Notes under the pieces: model-generated
What the model was told of the DNA's origin: nothing
Seen by the model: only the letters and a program-made list of their open reading frames with translations
Databases searched by the model: none
DNA from: an uncultured Oscillospiraceae bacterium
GTDB taxonomy: Bacteria; Bacillota; Clostridia; Oscillospirales; Oscillospiraceae
Reading direction: 5' to 3'
Length of the DNA: 20,010 bases
NCBI GenBank assembly: GCA_934589665.1
Contig: CAKTOJ010000023.1
Coordinates: 1-20,010, forward strand
Made by a program: the position numbers and the translations under genes
Shown here: positions 14,353 to 20,010 of the stretch, piece after piece
Position numbering within the stretch: position 1 is the stretch's first letter
How the letters are laid out: each line of letters opens with the position of its first letter

Positions 14353-15455
14353 GGAAGGTCATTCATGTCCTCACGGACAACAACATCGGCGGCGCGGGCC
14401 GCTGGCTTTTGAACGAGCTGCGCTGCACCGACCGGACAAAATATGATGTGAGCGTCCTTCTTCCGGAGGAGAGCCTGCTGCGTGTGCGGGTGGAGGAGCT
14501 GGGCTTCCGACTGCTCGACGTTCCCGGCATGCGGGATTCCTCGTGGGATAAGCATTCGCTGGCGGAGATGACGGCGCTTTTTAAAAAGGAAAAGCCCGAC
14601 GTGGTGCATGTCGGTGCGAGCCTGACGGCGCGTATTGCTGCGCGGCGCGCGCATGTGGGCGCGCTGGTCGTGACGAAGCACTGTCCCGCGGGACCGGGCG
14701 GCTCCGTGCTCGCGCGGAGCGAGCGCGCGGCGGTTGACGGCCTGCTGGCCGATCGGATCATTGCGGTCTCTCGTGCGGTCGGCGAGCAGCTTGCGCGCGG
14801 GGGAACACCGAAAAATAAGATCACTGTGATCTACAACGGCATCATGCCGGCTGCACCCTATGAGGGTGCGGCGCGGGACTCGCTGCGCGAGTGCCTTGGC
14901 TTCGACCGCGAACACCTTTGGGTCGGCATTGCGGCGCGGCTGGAGGAGGTCAAGGGTGTGGATCTGTTCCTCGACGCGGCGCGCAGGCTGCTTGCGGAGC
15001 GGGACGATGTGCGTTTTGCGGTATTCGGCACCGGCTCGCAGGAGGAAAAGCTGCGCGCCCTTGCCGCCGGTCTTGGCGGACGAGTGCGGTTCATGGGCTT
15101 TTGCGACGAGATTGAGCAGGCGCTCGGCCTTCTGGATGTCGCGGTGGTGTCCTCGCGCGGCGAGGCCTTCTGTCTGAGTGCGGCGGAGGCGCTGTCGATG
15201 GGGACGCCTGTCGCCGCCTTCGATGTGGACGGCGTGGGCGAGGTCGTGCGTAACGGCGAAACGGGTCTGCTGGCGCCGGCGGGCAATACCGCCGCGCTGG
15301 CCGCGCAGATTGGACGTCTGCTAGATGATCCGGCGCTGCGTGTCCGGCTTGGCGAACAGGGAAGGGCGCTGGTTCTGCGGGAGTTTACAGCGGCGAAAAT
15401 GGCGCGGAAAACGGAAGCGCTTTACGATATGCTGCTTGGGAAGAAAGGAAAGTGA
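14349..15455 (+). CDS. GT4-family glycosyltransferase
   Basis: A 368-residue GT-B fold retaining glycosyltransferase of family 4, which transfers a sugar from an activated nucleotide donor to a lipid-linked acceptor on the inner face of the membrane. The N-terminal domain opens with VIHVLTDNNIGGAGRWLLNEL (4-24), the glycine-rich acceptor loop. The C-terminal domain has GIAARLEEVKGVDLFLDAARRL and the donor-site E-x7-E in GEAFCLSAAEAL (E272, E280), then GEVVRNGETGLLAPAGN. Donor and acceptor cannot be read. The ATG overlaps the previous stop as ATGA and has GGAGG (14337-14341) 7 nt away. Its place between the Wzy-like and CsaB genes points to secondary cell-wall polymer assembly. Confidence 0.9.
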   Translation: MRKVIHVLTDNNIGGAGRWLLNELRCTDRTKYDVSVLLPEESLLRVRVEELGFRLLDVPGMRDSSWDKHSLAEMTALFKKEKPDVVHVGASLTARIAARRAHVGALVVTKHCPAGPGGSVLARSERAAVDGLLADRIIAVSRAVGEQLARGGTPKNKITVIYNGIMPAAPYEGAARDSLRECLGFDREHLWVGIAARLEEVKGVDLFLDAARRLLAERDDVRFAVFGTGSQEEKLRALAAGLGGRVRFMGFCDEIEQALGLLDVAVVSSRGEAFCLSAAEALSMGTPVAAFDVDGVGEVVRNGETGLLAPAGNTAALAAQIGRLLDDPALRVRLGEQGRALVLREFTAAKMARKTEALYDMLLGKKGK

Positions 15456-15457
15456 AT

Positions 15458-16327
15458 ATGAAAAAGAAATTGAATCTGGTGGATGCGGTTTTGATCCTGC
15501 TGATCGCGGCAGCGGTCGCTGCCTGCTTCCTGTTCCTGCGCCAGCGCGGCACGATCACCACGCAGGACAACACGACTCCCATGCGCTTTACGGTCGAGCT
15601 GCGCAAGGTCTATCCTGAGACGATCGAGCGGCTGGAGATCGGACAGAACGTCTACCGCTCGACCGACGGCACCTATCTCGGCACGCTGGCGGACTTTTCC
15701 TATGAGCCGTATACGGAGACGGAGTATTCCCAGCTTCTCGAACGCTATGTGACCTACGAGTGGGACGGGCGCTACTATCTCTATCTGGTGATCGAAGGTC
15801 CGGGCTATGAGACGGAGCGGGACGTGGTCATCAACGGCCTGACACAGAAGATCGGCGACGAGATCTATGTCAAGGGCAAGGGCTACGCCGGCGCAGGCTA
15901 TGTCGTCGGCGTCGACACGATGGCCAGCGCAGGGGTAGAGAACACGGCGGTCGGTCTGGGCGATACGGTCGTGACCTACTCCGTGCGCGTGAGCGGCGTA
16001 CGCGATTTTACCGCGCAGGCGCTCCATGTTGGCGACCGTGTGTACGATACGACGACCGGCTCGCTGCTCGGTGTCGTTCAGGACGTCGACGTGCAGCCGG
16101 AATATGTTTACGAGATGGATGCCGAGGGCAATGGCATTGAGGTTGAGCGCGAAGGCCGCCGCTGCGTGTTCCTGACGCTTGAGGGCCGCTGCACGGAGAC
16201 GGAGAACAGCTACTTCCTCGATGGAAAGTGCGAGCTCAAGGTCGGCTCGGAGCTGACTGTGAGCACAAAGACGACCAAGTGCGAGGTGTTTTATCACGCG
16301 CTGCTCGACACGAAGAGCGCGGAATAA
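15458..16327 (+). CDS. DUF4330 family membrane-anchored protein with duplicated domain
   Basis: A 289-residue protein with a single N-terminal membrane anchor (LVDAVLILLIAAAVAACFLFL, 7-27) after a KKK start, so the rest should face outside the cytoplasm. The C-terminal part (173-280) matches DUF4330 as I know it: YSVRVSGVRDFTAQALHVGDRVYD, GSLLGVV and LKVGSELTVSTK. The segment 43-150 follows the same plan (FTVELRKVYPETIERLEIGQNVYR, GTYLGTL, KIGDEIYVKGKG), so the domain is present twice. No enzyme motif is seen; function is unknown. DUF4330 genes are often near csaB and GT genes in Clostridia. ATG 15458 is chosen because AAAGGA (15444-15449) is 8 nt away; the GTG at 15452 is too close. Confidence 0.8.
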   Translation: MKKKLNLVDAVLILLIAAAVAACFLFLRQRGTITTQDNTTPMRFTVELRKVYPETIERLEIGQNVYRSTDGTYLGTLADFSYEPYTETEYSQLLERYVTYEWDGRYYLYLVIEGPGYETERDVVINGLTQKIGDEIYVKGKGYAGAGYVVGVDTMASAGVENTAVGLGDTVVTYSVRVSGVRDFTAQALHVGDRVYDTTTGSLLGVVQDVDVQPEYVYEMDAEGNGIEVEREGRRCVFLTLEGRCTETENSYFLDGKCELKVGSELTVSTKTTKCEVFYHALLDTKSAE

Positions 16328-16342
16328 ACGGAGGAGAGCGGA

Positions 16343-18556
16343 ATGAGCGGGAAGATCATGATGGTGCTCATGGGGCTTGAGATCGGCGGCGCGGAGACGC
16401 ATGTTGTCGAACTCAGCCGCGAGCTTCACCGTCAGGGCTATGAGATCGTCGTCGTATCCAATGGCGGCGTATATGAGCGAGAGCTGACCGAGGCTGGCAT
16501 TCGATGCTACCACGCACCGCTGCACCGACGCAGCGTGCCGCTGATGCTTCGCTCGCTGCGCATCCTGCGCGGCATCATCCGAAAGGAAAAGCCGGACGTT
16601 GTCCACGCGCATGCGCGCATCCCTGCGTTTTTGTGCGGTATCCTGCACCGGCAGATGGGCTTTCCCTTTGTCACCTCGGCACATTGGGTGTTTTATGTCA
16701 ACTCCTCGCTTCGCCGCCTGACGGACTGGGGCGAGTACACCATTGCGGTGAGCGATGATATCCGTGAGTATCTGAAAAAGAACTACGGCGTGGCGGATGA
16801 GCGCATCCGCGTGACGATCAACGGCATTGATACGGAGAAGTTTTCACCCGGGGTATCGGGGGAGCGCGTGCTGCGCGAGTTCAGCCTTTCGCCCGACCGG
16901 CCTACGATCTCCTACGTCAGCCGCATGGACGAGAGCCGCGCGCTCGTCGCGCGCCACCTCGTCGAAATCGCGCCGCGCCTGCGGGAGAAGATTCCGGGCG
17001 TGCAGATCTTGATCGCCGGCGGCGGCGATGTGTTTGACGAGATCAATGCCCGCGCGCAGGCGGTCAATGACGCGGCGGGTGAGCGGTTTGTCGTGATGAC
17101 CGGCGCGCGCACGGATATCAATGAGATCGTCGCTGCGGGCGACGTGTTTGTGGGAGTCTCCCGTGCTGCGCTCGAGGCGATGGCGGCGGAAAAGCCGGTG
17201 GTCGTCGCGGGCAACGAGGGCTATATCGGATTGTTCGATGAGAGTAAGCTTGCGCTGGCGCAGGAGAGCAACTTCTGCTGCCGCGGCTGCCCCGCGCCGA
17301 CGCCGGAGCAGCTCTGCACAGATCTGCTCCATGCCATGTGCGATATGGATGCATCGCAACGCGCCGCGCTCGGACGCTATGGGCGTGAGGTCATTGGAAA
17401 GTATTACTCTGTCGCGCGCATGGCGAGCGACTGTGAGTATGCCTACAACATTGTCCGCGCCGAGCACACGCGGGTGCTGGCCTCGGGATATTACGGCTTC
17501 CGCAACCTTGGCGACGATGCGATCCTGCTCTCGCTGCGCGACCGCGTGCAGGAGCAGATGCCCGGTGCGACGCTCGCGGCGCTCTCCAAACGACCGGAGG
17601 AGACGCAGGAGAAGTGCGGCGTGGAGGCTGCTGACCGCTTTTCGCCCTTTGCCGTCTGGCGGGAGATGAAGCGCTGCACGCTCTTTCTCAGCGGCGGCGG
17701 AAGCCTGCTGCAGGACAGCACATCGACGAGATCGCTCCTTTATTATATCGCCCTCATCCGTATGGCGAAGCGCTGCGGCAAGCGTGTGATGTTCTATGCC
17801 AACGGCATCGGTCCGGTGCGGGAGGAAAAAAATCGGCGGCGCGTTCGCAAGGCGGCGGAGCTGGCGGACTGCATTACGCTGCGTGACGAAATTTCGCTCC
17901 AGGAGCTGCGCGATATGGGCGTTGAAAACCCGAACGTATTCCTGACGGCTGACCCGGTCTACGCCATGCGCGGCGGCGACCGCGAGAAGGGCCGCGGGCG
18001 GCTGACAGCTCTCGGCGTTCCGGCTGACCGGCCGGTCATCGGCGTTTCGATCCGCTTTGCAAAGGGAACGGAGACGCGGCTTGACGAGTTTGCGCGCTTT
18101 TGCGACATGGCCGCCCAGCGCGCGAGCGTGGTGTTCCTCGTGATGCAGCAGGGCAGCGACGACGCGGCCTGCGGGGCTGTGCGCGCGAGGATGAAGGAGG
18201 CGTCGTGGATCGTCGATGCGCCCTACGATCCGCAGGGCATGATGGGAATGCTCGCATGCATGGATGCGGTGGTGTCCACGCGGCTCCATTCGATCATTTT
18301 TGCCGCGCATGAGCGTGTGCCGGTGCTCGGCGTAGTATACGATCCCAAGGTCAAGGCCTGCCTTGCCTCGCTGGAGATGCCCGCGGCGGGTACGCTCGAC
18401 GGCTTCGACGCCGGGCGTGCTATGGATGCGCTTGATGAAATGCTCGCACACCGTGCGGACTATGCCGCCGTGCTCGAACGTACCGTCGGCGTGCTTGAGG
18501 AAAAGGCGAAGGAGAACGACCGTTATCTTGCACGTCTGCTGAAAGGCGAGGCGTAA
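16343..18556 (+). CDS. csaB: GT4-like glycosyltransferase fused to CsaB polysaccharide pyruvyl transferase
   Basis: A 737-residue two-domain enzyme. Residues 1-372 are a GT-B glycosyltransferase (glycine-rich loop MGLEIGGAETHVVELSREL, 10-28; VTINGIDTEKFSPG, 157-170). Residues 377-737 are a complete CsaB: ASGYYGFRNLGDDAILLSLRD (380-400), FLSGGGSLLQD (448-458), YANGIGPV (485-492) and MDAVVSTRLHSIIFAAHERVPVLGVVYDPKV (640-670). CsaB adds a pyruvate ketal to secondary cell-wall polysaccharide, the ligand for SLH-domain proteins. In the GT half the first glutamate of E-x7-E is missing (V270, with E278 kept). That half also has extra cysteines (FCCRGC, 311-316). The start follows GGAGG (16330-16334) with 8 nt spacing, 15 nt after the DUF4330 gene. 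It is the last gene of the operon. Confidence 0.92.
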   Translation: MSGKIMMVLMGLEIGGAETHVVELSRELHRQGYEIVVVSNGGVYERELTEAGIRCYHAPLHRRSVPLMLRSLRILRGIIRKEKPDVVHAHARIPAFLCGILHRQMGFPFVTSAHWVFYVNSSLRRLTDWGEYTIAVSDDIREYLKKNYGVADERIRVTINGIDTEKFSPGVSGERVLREFSLSPDRPTISYVSRMDESRALVARHLVEIAPRLREKIPGVQILIAGGGDVFDEINARAQAVNDAAGERFVVMTGARTDINEIVAAGDVFVGVSRAALEAMAAEKPVVVAGNEGYIGLFDESKLALAQESNFCCRGCPAPTPEQLCTDLLHAMCDMDASQRAALGRYGREVIGKYYSVARMASDCEYAYNIVRAEHTRVLASGYYGFRNLGDDAILLSLRDRVQEQMPGATLAALSKRPEETQEKCGVEAADRFSPFAVWREMKRCTLFLSGGGSLLQDSTSTRSLLYYIALIRMAKRCGKRVMFYANGIGPVREEKNRRRVRKAAELADCITLRDEISLQELRDMGVENPNVFLTADPVYAMRGGDREKGRGRLTALGVPADRPVIGVSIRFAKGTETRLDEFARFCDMAAQRASVVFLVMQQGSDDAACGAVRARMKEASWIVDAPYDPQGMMGMLACMDAVVSTRLHSIIFAAHERVPVLGVVYDPKVKACLASLEMPAAGTLDGFDAGRAMDALDEMLAHRADYAAVLERTVGVLEEKAKENDRYLARLLKGEA

Positions 18557-18636
18557 ATAGAGCGGGAGATTGTCTCTTCAAAGAAGCTCTGTCAGACCTT
18601 TCCGGCTGGGGAACAGTGAACGGATATTGAGAAAGA

Positions 18637-18667
18637 ACCGGGGAGGCGCAGTGCACCTCCCCAGTTT
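18637..18667. terminator. Intrinsic terminator between csaB and convergent ruvX
   Basis: GGGGAGG (18640-18646) pairs with CCTCCCC (18656-18662). The outer AC/GT flanks are also complementary, and TTTCTTTATTT follows on the plus strand. The minus strand has only a weaker T-rich run (TTCTTTCTC). The remaining 80 bases after csaB hold nothing I recognise. Confidence 0.75.
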
Positions 18668-18669
18668 CT

Positions 18670-19089
18670 TTATTTCTGCCGTGCGCGGAAGGTGAGATAC
18701 CCTTCGAGCATCAGGCTTGCCGCAACTGCGTCCACTGTTTTTTTGCGCTGTTTGGCGTTTTTTCCACCAGCCATGAGAATATTGTGCGCGTCGATGGTCG
18801 TGCGCCGCTCGTCCCAGAGCGTGACGGGGAGCCCTGTCGTCTCCCGCAGGAGCTCGGCGAAGCCCTCGGCCTTTTCCGCCCGCGGTCCGCGTGTGCCGTC
18901 CATGTTGAGCGGGTGACCGAGCACCAGCTCGGTGACGCCGTGCGCTGCGATGAGCTTTTGAATCTCCGCCGCAACGGCCTCGGGCCGGTAGGCAGTGATG
19001 ACGGTGGTGAAGCCGGCGAGCGTGAAAAGCGCGTCGGAAATGGCGATGCCGGTGTGCGCGTCGCCGTAGTCGATGGCCATGATCTTCAT
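18670..19089 (-). CDS. ruvX: RuvX/YqgF Holliday junction resolvase-like protein
   Basis: A 139-residue RNase H-fold protein, the normal length for YqgF/RuvX. Family members are proposed Holliday junction resolvases, and YqgF also acts in 16S rRNA 5' maturation. Catalytic and family motifs are present: MAIDYGDAHTGIAISD (4-19, with D7), ELVLGHPLNMDGTRGPRAEKAEGFAELL (54-81), VTLWDERRTTIDAHNIL (89-105) and the late KTVDAVAASLMLEGYL (117-132, with D120). In many proteins the first motif reads D-[YF]-G-x-x-R-[IT]-G; here the arginine position is H12-T13. The ATG at 19089 has GAGGT about 7 nt upstream; the longer open frame has no ribosome binding site. It is monocistronic within the window. Confidence 0.92.
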   Translation of the reverse strand: MKIMAIDYGDAHTGIAISDALFTLAGFTTVITAYRPEAVAAEIQKLIAAHGVTELVLGHPLNMDGTRGPRAEKAEGFAELLRETTGLPVTLWDERRTTIDAHNILMAGGKNAKQRKKTVDAVAASLMLEGYLTFRARQK

Positions 19090-19119
19090 AAAAATACCTC
19101 GCAGATCGATAGTGCATCT

Positions 19120-19148
19120 ATTATACAAAAGCACAGCGGCGGGCGCAA
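19120..19148 (-). promoter_or_regulatory. Sigma-A promoter of ruvX
   Basis: Minus-strand TTGCGC (19148-19143), 17-bp spacer, consensus TATAAT (19125-19120). Transcription would begin near 19113, giving a leader of about 24 nt. Confidence 0.72.
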
Positions 19149-19202
19149 GGGTGCGGAGCACGGAAAAAGTTGAAATTTTCTTTCTTTTTGCGGAAAATGT
19201 GC

Positions 19203-19231
19203 TTGACGGAGGACGAACCATGTGGTATTAT
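19203..19231 (+). promoter_or_regulatory. Sigma-A promoter of the rpmG-secE-nusG operon
   Basis: TTGACG (19203-19208), 17-bp spacer, TATTAT (19226-19231), preceded by an AT-rich stretch (about 19163-19198) that may act as an UP element. The start near 19238 leaves a long leader of about 140 nt before rpmG. Confidence 0.8.
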
Positions 19232-19237
19232 TCTATT

Positions 19238-19377
19238 TACCTGTGAAAGAGGGCTTTCTTTTTGTGCGCACTTTTCGCTTTTCGTGCCGTGGAGAGAGTG
19301 CCTGCTCTAAATTTAAGAACAGGGAGGCAATCGGCAGCCTCGCGTGCCGAGGACTGCCATAATAAGGAGGTGCCGTT
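19238..19377 (+). promoter_or_regulatory. Structured 5' leader of rpmG
   Basis: A 140-nt untranslated leader. Just before the ribosome binding site GGCAGCCTCG (19333-19342) pairs with CGAGG-A-CTGCC (19348-19358), a 10-bp stem with one bulged A and loop CGTGC. Near the 5' end GAAAGAGGGCTTTC followed by TTTTT (19245-19263) resembles a small weak terminator. It is not a tRNA. The region from the ruvX start to rpmG (19090-19377) otherwise holds only the two promoters. Confidence 0.5.
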
Positions 19378-19527
19378 ATGCGCGTGAAAGTCACTCTGAG
19401 ATGTAACGAGTGCAAGCAGAGAAACTACAATACGATGAAGAACAAGAAGAATACCCCGGATAAGCTTGAGCTGAACAAGTATTGCCGCTTCTGCAAAAAG
19501 CACACCGTTCATACCGAAACGAAGTAA
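19378..19527 (+). CDS. rpmG: 50S ribosomal protein L33
   Basis: A 49-residue L33 of the large ribosomal subunit, the common bacterial length. It keeps both zinc-ribbon cysteine pairs (CNEC at 9-12 and CRFC near 36-39), so it is the zinc-binding C+ form; many Firmicutes also carry a C- paralogue used under zinc limitation. The sequence [31 protein letters not shown] is family-typical. A strong AAGGAGG (19364-19370) sits 7 nt before the ATG. It is first in the operon with secE and nusG, the usual order in Bacillota. Confidence 0.97.
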   Translation: MRVKVTLRCNECKQRNYNTMKNKKNTPDKLELNKYCRFCKKHTVHTETK

Positions 19528-19548
19528 GTTAGGAAAGGTAGTGTAACA

Positions 19549-19758
19549 ATGGCAGAAGAGAAGAAGAAGGATCGCGGCAAGTGGTTCCGCGAAATGAAAA
19601 GCGAACTGAAAAAGGTCGTTTGGCCCACCGGAAAGACCACGATGAAGAACACCGGTACGGTGCTTCTGTGCTCCCTTTGCGTGGGCGCCTGCATCTGGGT
19701 GTTTGACGCGGTGGCCATGCTCGCCGTGAACGCACTGATCGGCATTTTTGCCGGCTGA
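19549..19758 (+). CDS. secE: Preprotein translocase subunit SecE
   Basis: A 69-residue SecE, the short single-span type found in Firmicutes and an essential clamp for SecY in the protein export channel. A basic, lysine-rich N-terminus is followed by the conserved amphipathic helix WFREMKSELKKVVWPTGKTT (12-31), then one membrane span (about 36-64). The W-P-T motif before the span is diagnostic. AAAGG at 19534-19538 lies about 10 nt before the ATG. The gene begins 21 nt after rpmG. Confidence 0.95.
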   Translation: MAEEKKKDRGKWFREMKSELKKVVWPTGKTTMKNTGTVLLCSLCVGACIWVFDAVAMLAVNALIGIFAG

Positions 19759-19771
19759 GAGGGCACGGGAA

Positions 19772-20010
19772 ATGGCTGAAAACGCGAAGTGGTATGTTGC
19801 CCATACCTATTCCGGCTATGAAAACGCCGTCAAGACCGCCATTGAGAAATTCGTGGCGAACCGCCATCTTGAGGATATGATCCTCGACATCCAGATCCCA
19901 ATGGAAACGGTGACTGAGGTCACGGATTCCGGTGCGGTGAAGGAGGTCGAGCGCAAGACCTTCCCGGGCTATGTGATGGTCAAGATGGTCATGACGGACG
20001 ACACCTGGCA
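19772..20010 (+). CDS. nusG: Transcription termination/antitermination protein NusG, N-terminal part, cut by window edge
   Basis: The first 79 codons of NusG are visible and the frame is open at the end of the window. The sequence MAENAKWYVAHTYSGYENAVKTAIEK is the classic start of the NGN domain that binds the RNA polymerase clamp, followed by the IQIPMETVTEV strand and FPGYVMVKM. Full length is normally about 175 residues, so the KOW domain lies outside. It starts 13 nt after secE with only a weak ribosome binding site (GAGAGGG then ACGGGAA), suggesting translational coupling to secE. The next genes are expected to be rplK and rplA, which cannot be checked here. Confidence 0.96.
   Translation, partial: MAENAKWYVAHTYSGYENAVKTAIEKFVANRHLEDMILDIQIPMETVTEVTDSGAVKEVERKTFPGYVMVKMVMTDDTW

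Noticed and set aside
11341..18556. Horizontally acquired capsule island
   Set aside because: Codon and base use match the flanking core genes, gene order is tight, and no mobile element, tRNA or direct repeat borders it. It looks like a resident operon.
19238..19377. tRNA gene upstream of secE/nusG, as in some genomes
   Set aside because: No cloverleaf, T-loop GTTCGANNC or acceptor pairing could be found. The hairpin there is a single stem.

Overview
The window is chromosomal core DNA from a high-GC member of the Clostridia, most likely an Oscillospiraceae-like gut anaerobe. The evidence is the string of Bacillota-type genes (yvcK, ruvX, csaB, ribU under an FMN riboswitch, rpmG-secE-nusG), AGGAGG-type ribosome binding sites usually 7-8 nt from the start, sigma-A promoters with 16-17 bp spacers, and strong intrinsic terminators. 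I see no insertion sequence, phage gene, CRISPR array, tRNA or rRNA.

Layout. 1-387: C-terminal part of a TIM-barrel protein, converging on a metallo-beta-lactamase-fold hydrolase (433-1302, minus) over one shared two-way terminator. 1459-5775: a drug-efflux-type operon, a MarR repressor followed by two half-size ABC exporters whose degenerate ATP-site residues are complementary, so they should form a heterodimer. 5788-7293: a MATE efflux pump with its own promoter and a perfect 12-bp inverted repeat around the -35 box. 7295-9722: DUF1643 protein, YvcK and a SAM methyltransferase. 9729-10641 (minus): riboflavin transporter RibU behind an FMN riboswitch with a long hairpin that hides the ribosome binding site. 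10657-11265: a SLOG-family protein. 11266-18665: a four-ORF surface-polysaccharide operon. 18670-19148 (minus): RuvX. 19203-20010: rpmG, secE and the start of nusG, the beginning of the classic nusG/rplK region.

The most interesting region is 11341-18556. Its products would flip (MurJ), polymerise or ligate (Wzy/WaaL-like), glycosylate (two GT4 enzymes) and pyruvylate (CsaB) a secondary cell-wall polymer, the ligand of SLH-domain S-layer proteins in other Bacillota. Two of the four ORFs are fusions. In one, MurJ-Wzy, the junction still carries a Shine-Dalgarno and ATG, and removing one A from an upstream AAAA run would restore an ordinary ATGA stop/start overlap. It is therefore either a very recent gene fusion or a one-base sequence error. 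The DUF4330 protein of this operon contains two tandem copies of its domain.

Function calls rest on reading motifs and family resemblance by eye; no database search was run.
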